This document shows positions 7,757-16,261 of a stretch of DNA of 64,000 bases, piece after piece. The notes beneath the pieces were generated by a model that saw only the letters and a program-made list of their open reading frames with translations, made no database searches and had not been told where the DNA came from. This DNA comes from Pseudomonas grimontii (GTDB lineage Bacteria; Pseudomonadota; Gammaproteobacteria; Pseudomonadales; Pseudomonadaceae). Made by a program: the position numbers and the translations under genes. Each line of letters begins with the position of its first letter. The first letter of the stretch is position 1. The stretch covers positions 1-64,000 of the forward strand of contig NZ_VFES01000009.1 of NCBI RefSeq assembly GCF_007858185.1, in the 5' to 3' direction.

Positions 7757-9631
7757 CTACCTGACACTCCCCCGCAAAACACCGACCACCGCCTGCAACT
7801 GCGCAGGCGTAGCCGCCTCCACAGCAATCGGCTTACCCGCCACCAACACCACCCGTGACCAGATTCGATGAAAGAAGCCCTTGTTCGGATCGCGACTGAA
7901 GAAACTCCCCCACAACCCCTGCAGCGCCATCGGAATCACCGGCACCGGCGTCTCTTCCAGAATGCGTGTCACGCCACCGCGGAACTCGTTCATCTCGCCA
8001 TCACTGGTCAGCTTGCCTTCCGGGAAGATGCACACCAACTCCCCGTCCTTCAGGTACTGGGCAATGCGCGTGAAGGCCTTTTCGTAGATCTGGATGTCTT
8101 CGTTGCGCCCGGCAATCGGAATCGCCCCGGCGGTGCGGAAGATAAAGTTCAGCACTGGCAAGCGGTAGATCTTGTAGTACATGACAAAGCGAATCGGCCG
8201 ACGCACCGCGCCACCAATCAACAGCGCATCGACAAACGACACGTGATTGCATACCAGCAACGCTGCGCCTTCGTCCGGGATCAGGTCGAGGTTGCGATGC
8301 TCCACCCGGTACATGGAATGGCTGAGCAGCCAGATCATGAAGCGCATGGTGAACTCGGGGACGATCCTGAAGATGTAGGTGTTGACTGCGATGTTGAGCA
8401 GCGACACCACCAGGAACAACTCGGGGATCGACAGCTTGGCCACGCTCAGCAGTAGGATCGACACGATCGCCGACACCACCATGAACAGCGCATTGAGGAT
8501 GTTGTTGGCGGCGATCACTCGCGCCCGCTCGTTCTCGGCGGTACGCGACTGGATCAGCGCGTACAGCGGCACGATATAGAAGCCGCCGAACACACCCAGG
8601 CCAAGGATATCGAACAACACCCACCAGGCTTGGCCATAGCTGAGCACCGCGAGCCAATCATTCGCTTGAACGTTCTGCGGGAAGCCGCCGGAATGCCACC
8701 AGAGCAGCAGGCCGAACACCGTCAGGCCAAAGGAGCCAAACGGCACCAGGCCGATTTCCACCTTACGCCCCGAGAGTTTTTCGCAGAGCATCGAGCCCAG
8801 GGCGATGCCCACCGAGAACACGGTGAGGATCAGGGTGACCACGGTTTCATCGCCGTACAACCACTCCTTGGCGTAGGCCGGGATCTGCGTCAGGTAGATC
8901 GCGCCGACAAACCAGAACCATGAGTTACCGACAATCGAGCGCGACACCGCCGGCGTCTGCCCCAGGCCCATGCGCAGCGTGGCCCACGACTGGGTGAAGA
9001 TATTCCAGTCCAGGCGCAGTTGCGGCGTAGAGGCCGCTGCCCGCGGAATGTGGCGGCTTGCCAGGTAACCCAGCACGGCCACGCCGACAATCGCCACCGC
9101 CACGATCGGCGCGTAATCGGTGGACGACATCATGATCCCGGCGCCAATGGTGCCGGCGAGGATGGCCAGGAACGTGCCCATCTCCACCAGGCCATTGCCA
9201 CCTACCAGCTCATCTTCGTGCAGGGCCTGGGGCATGATCGAGTACTTCACCGGACCGAACAACGCCGAGTGGGTGCCCATGGCAAACAACGCCAGCAGCA
9301 TCAATTCCAAATGATTGAACAGAAAGCCTGTGGCACCCACGGCCATGATCACGATCTCGCCGATCTTGATCGCGCGGATCAACGCATCCTTGTTGTATTT
9401 CTCGCCAAACTGCCCGGCCAGCGCCGAGAACAGGAAGAACGGCAGGATAAACAGCAAGGCGCACAGGTTGACCCAAATAGTACGGTCACCGTCGATGGTG
9501 AGCTTGTAGAGAATCGCCAGGATCAGCGATTGCTTGAAGATGTTGTCATTGAAAGCGCCCAGCAACTGGGTGATGAAAAACGGCAGGAAGCGCCGTGTGC
9601 GCAGCAAGGTGAATTGTGAGGGGTGGCTCAT
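7757..9631 (-). CDS. Fusion of lysophospholipid-flippase-type MFS transporter and PlsC acyltransferase
   Basis: 624 residues. Residues 1 to about 420 are an MFS permease (FFITQLLGAFNDNIFKQ at the N-terminus is LplT-like). From about 435 comes a PlsC-type glycerophospholipid acyltransferase domain with the HxxxxD catalytic motif (His463, Asp468 in NHVSFVD), the FPEGK motif (Glu538) and VPVIPMALQG. In E. coli the flippase LplT and the acyltransferase Aas are separate, and Aas also carries an acyl-ACP synthetase domain that is absent here. The likely role is to flip lysophospholipid inward and reacylate it. Start ATG 9631 with AGGA 9 bases upstream. A hairpin lies just upstream at 9647-9670. Confidence 0.88.
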   Translation of the reverse strand: MSHPSQFTLLRTRRFLPFFITQLLGAFNDNIFKQSLILAILYKLTIDGDRTIWVNLCALLFILPFFLFSALAGQFGEKYNKDALIRAIKIGEIVIMAVGATGFLFNHLELMLLALFAMGTHSALFGPVKYSIMPQALHEDELVGGNGLVEMGTFLAILAGTIGAGIMMSSTDYAPIVAVAIVGVAVLGYLASRHIPRAAASTPQLRLDWNIFTQSWATLRMGLGQTPAVSRSIVGNSWFWFVGAIYLTQIPAYAKEWLYGDETVVTLILTVFSVGIALGSMLCEKLSGRKVEIGLVPFGSFGLTVFGLLLWWHSGGFPQNVQANDWLAVLSYGQAWWVLFDILGLGVFGGFYIVPLYALIQSRTAENERARVIAANNILNALFMVVSAIVSILLLSVAKLSIPELFLVVSLLNIAVNTYIFRIVPEFTMRFMIWLLSHSMYRVEHRNLDLIPDEGAALLVCNHVSFVDALLIGGAVRRPIRFVMYYKIYRLPVLNFIFRTAGAIPIAGRNEDIQIYEKAFTRIAQYLKDGELVCIFPEGKLTSDGEMNEFRGGVTRILEETPVPVIPMALQGLWGSFFSRDPNKGFFHRIWSRVVLVAGKPIAVEAATPAQLQAVVGVLRGSVR

Positions 9632-9646
9632 CGTCCGTGTTCCTGC

Positions 9647-9670
9647 GTGGCCTAATAGTTATCAGGCCAC
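9647..9670 (-). terminator. Hairpin behind the TDT transporter gene
   Basis: 7-bp perfect stem GTGGCCT/AGGCCAC with a 10-base loop, between the TDT gene stop and the MFS-PlsC ribosome site. No strong T run, so it could instead be a regulatory leader of the MFS-PlsC gene. Confidence 0.4.
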
Positions 9671-9688
9671 GACTTTACCTAACTCCGC

Positions 9689-10837
9689 TTACTTATTCCC
9701 TAGTCCTGCAATGCATGGCGAAACAAAAAGCTCTCCTTTATAGGCGCCCTGCAGAGTGCGCTTGGCCACGATCAGCCACATCAGCGCCAACGCTACCACC
9801 AGCAGGCTACCGAATGCGCTGAAGAAGCCCAGGTGCAGCAGGCTCGCCAGCTTCAGCGTGGCCAGGGCGTACACCCCCAAAGGGAAGGTAAAGCCCCACC
9901 AGCCCAGGTTGAACGGAATACCGCCGCGCAGGTAACGCAGGGTGATCAATACCGCGATCAGCATCCACCATAAGCCGAAGCCCCACAGGGTGATACCTGC
10001 AACCAGGCCGAGACCATTGGCCATTTCACCCACGCCAGGTAAGCCGTTAGCGGCAAAGATCGCTGGCGCATCGCCGCCCAGCAACAACATGCCCAGGGCA
10101 CCGGTACCGATCGGACCCAGCGCCAGCCAGCTCGACGCGGCCATATTGGCGTGGGGCAGTTTGTGCAGGGCCATGCGCAACATCAGGATGGTCAGGATGC
10201 TGAACGCCACCGGCAGCGAAAACGCCCACAACACGTAGCTGGTCACCAGCATTACCAGTTGCGAGTGAACATCCGCCAGGTGCGGCGCGAGCAAGCCACC
10301 GCTGGCTGCGGCGACTTCGGCCGCCACCACCGGCAGCAACCAGACAGCCGTCATCTGGTCGATGCTGTGTTCCTGGCGGGTGAACATCATGAACGGGATC
10401 AGCACACCGCAGGCCAGGGCCATCACCACATCCAGCCACCACAGGGCTTCGGCCAGCGGGATCACGTCGCCGCCCCAACGCGGCAGGCCAAACAGCAGCA
10501 AGCCATTGAGAATGGTCGCCAGGCCCATGGGAATGGTGCCGAAGAACATCGAGACCGTGGAGTGCCCGAAAATCCGCCGCGCCTCGTGGAAAAACATCAC
10601 CCAGCGCGCGGCATACAAGCCACTGAACAAGATGAACAAGCCAATGGTGAACCACCACAGCGCTTCGGCAATGGCATGCAAACCTGGCAGGTTGACCGGC
10701 CATTGCGCCAGGGCCAACGCCAGCACGCCGGTGCCCATGGTCGCGGCGAACCAGTTGGGGGTGAATTGGCGAATCACTTCCCGAGGGCGGGTCAGGTGAC
10801 TGAAGGGTCTGTAGCTGATGGTCGTCGAGCAGGTCAT
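9689..10837 (-). CDS. TDT-family (TehA/SLAC1-like) transporter
   Basis: 382 residues with about ten transmembrane segments. FTPNWFAATMGTGVLALAL near the N-terminus and FFGTIPMGLATILNG are typical of the tellurite-resistance/dicarboxylate transporter family, which includes TehA, the yeast sulfite pump Ssu1 and plant SLAC1 anion channels. The substrate is uncertain: sulfite, malate or another small anion. Start ATG 10837 follows GAGGATTGCCATC. Upstream, an AT-rich dyad (10899-10925) may be the operator or promoter. It is transcribed in the same direction as the MFS gene behind it but with an 88-bp gap. Confidence 0.85.
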   Translation of the reverse strand: MTCSTTISYRPFSHLTRPREVIRQFTPNWFAATMGTGVLALALAQWPVNLPGLHAIAEALWWFTIGLFILFSGLYAARWVMFFHEARRIFGHSTVSMFFGTIPMGLATILNGLLLFGLPRWGGDVIPLAEALWWLDVVMALACGVLIPFMMFTRQEHSIDQMTAVWLLPVVAAEVAAASGGLLAPHLADVHSQLVMLVTSYVLWAFSLPVAFSILTILMLRMALHKLPHANMAASSWLALGPIGTGALGMLLLGGDAPAIFAANGLPGVGEMANGLGLVAGITLWGFGLWWMLIAVLITLRYLRGGIPFNLGWWGFTFPLGVYALATLKLASLLHLGFFSAFGSLLVVALALMWLIVAKRTLQGAYKGELFVSPCIAGLGNK

Positions 10838-10898
10838 GATGGCAATCCTCTTCCTCGCATGAGGTTGAGGCCATGGTAGAACCTGATCGAATATCTAT

Positions 10899-10925
10899 AT
10901 AACGGGTAATATCTCTAACTGTTAT
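10899..10925 (-). promoter_or_regulatory. Dyad in the promoter region of the TDT gene
   Basis: ATAACGGGT and AACTGTTAT form an imperfect (7 of 9) inverted repeat with a 9-bp centre, in an AT-rich stretch upstream of the TDT gene. No adjacent regulator identifies the binder. Confidence 0.3.
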
Positions 10926-12125
10926 CTACTTTGTAGATATGCAGGCTGCCTTGGACTTTGCCGAATCCTGCAGCAGCAAAGCGACCAACGCCCCGAGGGC
11001 CAGCAGAATGAGGACTGCGCCGTAACCGTCGGTGGTGGCGATCAGGCCAAAGCTGCGAATCAGGTTGCCCGCCAGCAGCGAAGGCAAGCAAAACGCCAAA
11101 TAACTCAGCACATAGAATGCCGACATCAAGCCTGCCCGTTCATGGGGCAAGGCCAACGGCACCACACTGCGCAACGCGCCGAGAAAGCCGGCGCCGAAGC
11201 CGCTGCCGGCGATCAACGTGGCGATAAAAAACAGCGGCAGGCTGGCGCTGTGCACCGCCGTGAGGATCAGCGCCACACCCACAGCCAACAGCGTCGCGCC
11301 GAGGCGCAGCACCTTGCTGGCCGGGCGATTGCGCAGGGTGAAGATCATCAGCGCCCCGCTCACCGTCAGCACCGCCACCAGGCCGCCGCCGATAAGGTTC
11401 GACGTAGAACCTGTCGCCGCCCGCACCAGCGACGGCGCCAGGGACAAGTAAAAGCCCCCCATCGCCCACACCGCCACGTCCACCGGCAGCGACAGCCACA
11501 ACGCTCGACGCGCCTGGGGCGGCACATGCAACGTGGGGCGCAGCGATGCCAGTGCACCGGGAATGCGATCAACGGTTTCCGGTAGGCGCCATACATACAG
11601 CGCCTGCACCAGCATCAGCGCCAGCAGCGTCCAGTAGATCAACTGCGTCGGCAGCGGCGCGAACTCCGCCAGCACACTGCTGCCCATCGCACCGCACGCC
11701 ATGCCCAGCAAAGGCGCCACACTGTTGACCAGCGGTCCCTGCTGGCGGTCGGTGTCGAGCAATGCCGCACCCAGCACCGCCGTGGCCATGCCGGTGGCAA
11801 ACCCCTGCACCGTACGCGCGGCGATCAGCCAGGCCACGCTGTCTTCATTGATAAACAGCAACATCGCCAGCATATTCAGGACCAGCGCAGTAAAAATCAC
11901 CGGCTTGCGTCCCAGGTGGTCCGACAGCGAGCCCACGGTCAACAGCGCCGCCAACAGGCTCAAGGCGTACACGCCAAAGATCAGCGTGAGCATGCCTGCC
12001 GAAAAATGCAGCCCCTCCTGATACAGGTGATACAACGGTGTCGGCGCACTGGAAGCCGCGAGAAACGTCAGCAAAGTGACCGCCAGGAACACCAGGCTGG
12101 AACGATGAGAAGTAAGGCTGGACAT
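10926..12125 (-). CDS. MFS drug-efflux-type transporter
   Basis: 399 residues, twelve predicted helices. The MFS signature between TM2 and TM3 reads GSLSDHLGRKPV, and TM5 holds GMACGAMGSSVLAEF, a motif-C-like drug-antiporter stretch. The start ATG 12125 is preferred over GTG 12131 because GGAG lies 7 bases before it. That ribosome site falls inside a 43-bp palindrome (12128-12170) shared with the divergent TetR gene, so it is probably repressed by that regulator. Substrate unknown. Confidence 0.85.
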   Translation of the reverse strand: MSSLTSHRSSLVFLAVTLLTFLAASSAPTPLYHLYQEGLHFSAGMLTLIFGVYALSLLAALLTVGSLSDHLGRKPVIFTALVLNMLAMLLFINEDSVAWLIAARTVQGFATGMATAVLGAALLDTDRQQGPLVNSVAPLLGMACGAMGSSVLAEFAPLPTQLIYWTLLALMLVQALYVWRLPETVDRIPGALASLRPTLHVPPQARRALWLSLPVDVAVWAMGGFYLSLAPSLVRAATGSTSNLIGGGLVAVLTVSGALMIFTLRNRPASKVLRLGATLLAVGVALILTAVHSASLPLFFIATLIAGSGFGAGFLGALRSVVPLALPHERAGLMSAFYVLSYLAFCLPSLLAGNLIRSFGLIATTDGYGAVLILLALGALVALLLQDSAKSKAACISTK

Positions 12126-12127
12126 GG

Positions 12128-12170
12128 GCACGCTCCGCTAAAGCTAATATTTTGCTTTTGCGGAGTGTGC
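12128..12170. promoter_or_regulatory. 43-bp imperfect palindrome, probable TetR operator
   Basis: Left arm 12128-12144 and right arm 12154-12170 match as inverted repeats at 15 of 17 positions, around an AT-rich 9-bp centre (TAATATTTT). It lies in the divergent MFS/tetR space and covers the ribosome site of the MFS gene. Confidence 0.6.
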
Positions 12171-12215
12171 TACCCGCCAGCGCTTAAAGCAAATTCTTTG
12201 TGTTAAGGTCGCGGC

Positions 12216-12755
12216 ATGGCGATAAAAGAAGGCCTCCGCCCGGGGGGCCGCAGTGCCCGGGTACAAGAATCGGTCCATTCGGCCGTGCGTGAATTGCTGG
12301 AAAGCCATGAGCGCTCCAGTGTCACGGTGCCGATGATTGCCGCGCGCGCAGGCGTCACGCCCTCGACCATCTACCGGCGTTGGGGCGACCTCTCGGTGCT
12401 GCTCGCGGATGTGGCCCTGGCGCGTATGCGCCCCGACAGCGAGCCCGCCAACACCGGCAGCCTGCGTGGCGACTTGCGGGCGTGGGCCGAGCAGTACCTG
12501 GATGAGATGAGTTCGGAGCCGGGCCGCAACATGATGCGCGATGTGCAATGCAGGGTGACGCCGGGGTACTGCGTGAGCATCTTGAGCGGGCAGTTTCAGG
12601 CGATTGTTGATCGTTATCCTCAAGACTCGCCGCCGAGCGTGGACCGCTTGATCAACTTGCTCGCGGCGCCGACGGTGTTTCGTATTCTGTTCTCGTCGGA
12701 GCCGTTGGCTGTTGAGGAGTTGCATACGCTGATCGAGCTGGCGCTGAAGGCCTGA
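12216..12755 (+). CDS. TetR/AcrR-family transcriptional regulator
   Basis: 179 residues. The N-terminal helix-turn-helix (about 34-62: VTVPMIAARAGVTPSTIYRRWGD) is typical TetR, with a C-terminal ligand-binding half that includes MMRDVQCRVTPGY and AAPTVFRILFSSEP, as in the TetR_C_11-type group. It probably represses the divergent MFS pump and itself through the palindrome at 12128-12170, with a drug-like inducer. Start ATG 12216; upstream ribosome site is weak (TTAAGG). A REPIN follows the stop. Confidence 0.88.
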   Translation: MAIKEGLRPGGRSARVQESVHSAVRELLESHERSSVTVPMIAARAGVTPSTIYRRWGDLSVLLADVALARMRPDSEPANTGSLRGDLRAWAEQYLDEMSSEPGRNMMRDVQCRVTPGYCVSILSGQFQAIVDRYPQDSPPSVDRLINLLAAPTVFRILFSSEPLAVEELHTLIELALKA

Positions 12756-12772
12756 AGACCTGACACACAACC

Positions 12773-12868
12773 AAATGTGGGAGGGGGCTTGCTCCCGATT
12801 GCGATGTGTCAGCTACAGATAAGCTGACTGACATACCGCCATCGGGAGCAAGCCCCCTCCCACATTTT
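12773..12868. repeat. REPIN (inverted pair of GI-type REPs)
   Basis: AAATGTGGGAGGGGGCTTGCTCCCGAT and its near-perfect inverted copy at the right end flank a ~45-bp centre that has its own small dyad (TCAGCT...AGCTGA). Between the convergent tetR and ABC permease genes. Confidence 0.92.
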
Positions 12869-12881
12869 TTGACCGCGTTTA

Positions 12882-13661
12882 TCAGGTACGCATCCCGCGC
12901 CCGCTCACCAGCAACTTCGCGCAACCGATATACAACACCACCGTCGCCACCAGCATGAAGGTGATCGCCACGCTGATCTTGATATCCGACACACCCAGGA
13001 TGCCGTAGCGGAAGGCGTTGACCATGTGCAGCACCGGGTTGGCCAGCGACACGGTCTGCCAGAATGGCGGCAGCAAGGTGATGGAGTAGAACACCCCGCC
13101 CAGGTAGGTCAGCGGTGTCAGCACAAAGGTCGGGATGATCGAAATATCATCGAAGTTGCGTGCGAACACGGCGTTGATAAACCCCAGCAGCGAGAAGATC
13201 GTCGCCGTCAGCACCACCACCAGAATGGTGACCCCGAGGTGATGCACCTGCAGGTGGGTGAAGAACAGCGACAGCAGGGTCACGATCACCCCCACCATCA
13301 GGCCACGCAGCACGCCGCCCAGGGTGTAGCCGATCAGGATGGTGTGCGGCGACACCGGCGAGACCATCAGCTCTTCGATGGAGCGCTGGAACTTGCTGCC
13401 GAAGAAACTGGAGACCACGTTGCCGTAGGAGTTGGTGATCACCGACATCATGATCAGGCCCGGCACGATGTACTCCATGTAGGTGAAACCACCCATATCG
13501 CCGATCTGCCGGCCGATCAGGTTACCGAAGATCACAAAGTACAAAACCATGGTGATCGCCGGCGGCAGCAGGGTCTGCGGCCAGATCCGGGTAAAGCGCT
13601 TCACTTCGCGGTAGACGATGGTCTGCAGCGCGACGAGGTTGGGTTGAAGTTCAGAACTCAT
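12882..13661 (-). CDS. ABC-2 type transporter permease (YadH-like)
   Basis: 259 residues with six predicted transmembrane helices. The ABC-2 motif region is visible (FTYMEYIVPGLIMMSVITNSYGN; SIEELMVSPVSPHTILIGY; PLTYLGGVFYSI). It pairs with the ATPase upstream, whose stop overlaps this start by 4 bp (13658-13661). Exporters of this type move drugs, lipids or polysaccharides out of the cell; the substrate is not known for the YadGH group. Probable counterpart of P. aeruginosa PA2811. Confidence 0.92.
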   Translation of the reverse strand: MSSELQPNLVALQTIVYREVKRFTRIWPQTLLPPAITMVLYFVIFGNLIGRQIGDMGGFTYMEYIVPGLIMMSVITNSYGNVVSSFFGSKFQRSIEELMVSPVSPHTILIGYTLGGVLRGLMVGVIVTLLSLFFTHLQVHHLGVTILVVVLTATIFSLLGFINAVFARNFDDISIIPTFVLTPLTYLGGVFYSITLLPPFWQTVSLANPVLHMVNAFRYGILGVSDIKISVAITFMLVATVVLYIGCAKLLVSGRGMRT

Positions 13662-14590
13662 ACCGCCACCTTCGTCAGATTTTTCTCCACCAGGGACACG
13701 AACAACTCCTCAAGGCGATTGGTTTTATTGCGCAGGCTCAGCACTTCGATGTTCTGGGTCGCCAACTGGGTGAACAACGCAGTGATGCCCATGGCTTTAT
13801 CCACCTGGACTTCCAGGGTGTGGCTGTCCACCAGGCGGCTGGGGTAGCCAAGCAGTTGCGGCGCCACCGACAGGTTGTTCTTCAAGTCGAGCAGGAAGGT
13901 CTCCACATGCAACTGGCCCAGCAGGTTACGCATGCTGGTGTTCTCGACGATAGTGCCGTGGTCGATGATGCCGATGTTGCGGCACAGCTGCTCAGCCTCT
14001 TCAAGGTAATGAGTGGTGAGGATGATGGTGATGCCCTTCTCGTTCAGCTCGGTGAGGAAGGTCCACATCGAACGGCGCAGTTCGATGTCCACGCCGGCGG
14101 TGGGTTCATCGAGGATCAACAGGCGCGGTTCATGCACCAGTGCACGGGCAATCATCAGGCGACGCTTCATGCCGCCGGACAGCGAGCGGGACGGCACGTC
14201 GCGCTTGTCCCACAGGCCCAGTTGAGTCAGGTACTGCTCGGCGCGTTCCTTGGCGATTTTCGCCGGGATGCCGTAGTAGCCAGCCTGGGTCACGACGATG
14301 TCGAAGGTCTTTTCGAACTGGTTGAAGTTGAATTCCTGGGGCACCACGCCGATGGAACGCTTGAGCGCCGCCGGGGATTTGTCCAGGTCGTGGCCGAAGA
14401 TATTCACCGTGCCGCTGGTCTTGTTGACCAAGGTGGAGAGAATACCGATGGTGGTGGATTTGCCGGCGCCGTTGGGACCGAGCAAGGCGAAGAAGTCACC
14501 TTCGGCAACGTCCAGATCGATACCACTCAGGGCCTGGAAACCGTTGCCGTAGGTTTTGGTTAGCTGCCGGATGGACAGAGCGGAACTCAT
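13658..14590 (-). CDS. ABC transporter ATP-binding protein (YadG-like)
   Basis: 310 residues. Walker A GPNGAGKSTT at residues 38-47, Q-loop VVPQEFNF, signature LSGGMKRR, Walker B LLILDEPTAGVD and switch His in TTHYLEEAEQ are all intact, so it should be active. The C-terminal ~80 residues are an extension typical of the drug-exporter subclass. Forms a translationally coupled pair with the permease (ATGA overlap). Probable counterpart of P. aeruginosa PA2812, next to the GST gene as there. Confidence 0.93.
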   Translation of the reverse strand: MSSALSIRQLTKTYGNGFQALSGIDLDVAEGDFFALLGPNGAGKSTTIGILSTLVNKTSGTVNIFGHDLDKSPAALKRSIGVVPQEFNFNQFEKTFDIVVTQAGYYGIPAKIAKERAEQYLTQLGLWDKRDVPSRSLSGGMKRRLMIARALVHEPRLLILDEPTAGVDIELRRSMWTFLTELNEKGITIILTTHYLEEAEQLCRNIGIIDHGTIVENTSMRNLLGQLHVETFLLDLKNNLSVAPQLLGYPSRLVDSHTLEVQVDKAMGITALFTQLATQNIEVLSLRNKTNRLEELFVSLVEKNLTKVAV

Positions 14591-14724
14591 ATCGGAATAC
14601 GCACCAAAGAAGGGAATAGAAACAGTAGATGAGGGCGCAGCGCACGTAGTTCAACGGCGGCGCATGACAAGCATGGTGCTTGCCCGCGCCGCACAAGTAC
14701 AGTCACCTGTATTAATAGTCAGTA

Positions 14725-15342
14725 TTAAGTCAACGCGGTCATGACCGCTTTGCGGTAGGCCGGGCGTTGTTGCAGGCGCTGGTACCAGGCCTCCAGATGG
14801 GGCATAGAAGGGCGTTCGATGGGCATCTCGAACCAGGCGTAGATAAAGCAGCCCAGGGGAATATCACCGATGCCGAAGGTGTCGCCCGACAGGTAAGGCT
14901 GGTCGGCCAATACGCTGTCCACGGTGCTCAGTGCATCAATACAGGCCTGACGCCCGGCGTTGATGCTGTCCCAGTTCTGCTTTTCCGCCGGGGTGCGCAC
15001 AACGCCCCAGAACACGGCCTTGAACGGCTCGGCCAGGGTCGAGGTGGTCCAGTCCATCCATTTTTCAGCGCTGGCGCGCACTTGCAGGTCACTCGGGTAA
15101 AACGCCGACGCGTGCTTGGCGCAGAGGTAACGCACGATGGTGTTGGACTCCCACAACACAAAGTCGCCGTCCTCGATCATCGGCACCCGGCCGTTAGGGT
15201 TCAAGGCCCGGTATTGCGGCGTGTCGACCACACCAAAAGCCCCGCCCGCATCAATTGCCTCATAGTCCAGGCCGAGTTCCTCGGCGCACCACAGTGCTTT
15301 CCTGACGTTTGATGAATTTTTACGACCCCAGATCTTCAGCAT
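14725..15342 (-). CDS. Glutathione S-transferase
   Basis: 205 residues. N-terminal thioredoxin-like domain (1-80) with the glutathione-binding features NPNGRVPMIEDGDFVLWESNTIVRYL (cis-Pro and ESxxI motif), and a helical C-terminal domain (90-205) with the GDTFGIGDIPLG N-capping motif. Conjugates or reduces small electrophiles with glutathione in the cytoplasm; substrate unknown. Stands upstream of the ABC exporter in the same direction with a ~134-bp gap. Probable counterpart of PA2813. Confidence 0.92.
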   Translation of the reverse strand: MLKIWGRKNSSNVRKALWCAEELGLDYEAIDAGGAFGVVDTPQYRALNPNGRVPMIEDGDFVLWESNTIVRYLCAKHASAFYPSDLQVRASAEKWMDWTTSTLAEPFKAVFWGVVRTPAEKQNWDSINAGRQACIDALSTVDSVLADQPYLSGDTFGIGDIPLGCFIYAWFEMPIERPSMPHLEAWYQRLQQRPAYRKAVMTALT

Positions 15343-15398
15343 GACCGCGCCTTATTGTTGATGAACATGGCTGGATGAACGCAGCAGCATACGCCGGT

Positions 15399-16058
15399 TC
15401 ACGCGCGGCTTAAATCGCTCTGAATATCGCCCAGCAGGGTCGGCATGTCCTCGCCGAACAAGTGCGGGTAACAGGCCTGGATATGCGCGAAGAAAAAATC
15501 CTCGGGCACATCCGGGAACTGGCCATGGTCCACCACGTACTCCATCGAGCGCTGCCCCTGGCGGTTGAATGCATGGAATACGCTGTCGTTGACTCCGTCG
15601 AAGTCCAGCGGCGGTACGTCGAAGACGTCACACAGTTGCCGGTTGAACGCCGGGGTCGCCTTGACCCAGTGGCCGTCCAGGTAAAGCTCGGTGTAGCCAT
15701 GCATGGCAAACACATCACTCTTGAGCAACGCAATCAGGCGCGGCGTCGACAGGTGGTTGCGCACGTCCGCCAGGCCGATGCGCGCCGGAATGCCGCAGTG
15801 GCGGGCGCAGGCGGCGAGCAAGGTGGCCTTGGGCACGCAATAGCTTTCGCCGGCGGCCAGGGCAAAGCTGGCGCTCAGGCTGCCGGGGGCGCGGCTGAAG
15901 GTGTAGGGGTTGTAGCGAATCGCCTCACGCACGGCGTAATACAGACTGACCGCCTGGTCACGTAAATTCGCGCTGGAGCCACGATGTTTTTCGGCGAACT
16001 CCACCACCGCAGGGTGGTCACTATCGATGAAGCGGCTGGGACTCAGGTACGTATCCAT
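15399..16058 (-). CDS. Transglutaminase-like domain protein
   Basis: 219 residues from ATG 16058, chosen because GGAG lies 9 bases upstream; the longer open frame to 16391 has no conserved look and overlaps the fadE promoter and coding start. Cys in GESYCVPKATLLAACARHCGIPARIG and His in FAMHGYTELYLDGHWVKATPAF match the catalytic Cys and His of the transglutaminase/protease fold; the Asp position usually seen after the His strand reads as TPAFN here. Cytoplasmic, probably a peptidase or amide hydrolase of unknown target. Divergent from fadE. Confidence 0.8.
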   Translation of the reverse strand: MDTYLSPSRFIDSDHPAVVEFAEKHRGSSANLRDQAVSLYYAVREAIRYNPYTFSRAPGSLSASFALAAGESYCVPKATLLAACARHCGIPARIGLADVRNHLSTPRLIALLKSDVFAMHGYTELYLDGHWVKATPAFNRQLCDVFDVPPLDFDGVNDSVFHAFNRQGQRSMEYVVDHGQFPDVPEDFFFAHIQACYPHLFGEDMPTLLGDIQSDLSRA

Positions 16059-16261
16059 GAGCTTGATCTCCGAAGGAAGCCTGGAGTTTAACGACAGGCC
16101 TGCCCTAGAGTTAACGACGAATCGGCCAAATGTCGGCGCCTGATGAGAGGCGCTCCCAACATAACTTCCAGTACAACTTGTAACACCCTGATCACCCCGC
16201 TTGTTCGGATGCCGACTAAGCTCCCTGGTGGTTTCGCCCCTGGTTTCACGGAGGATTGAAT

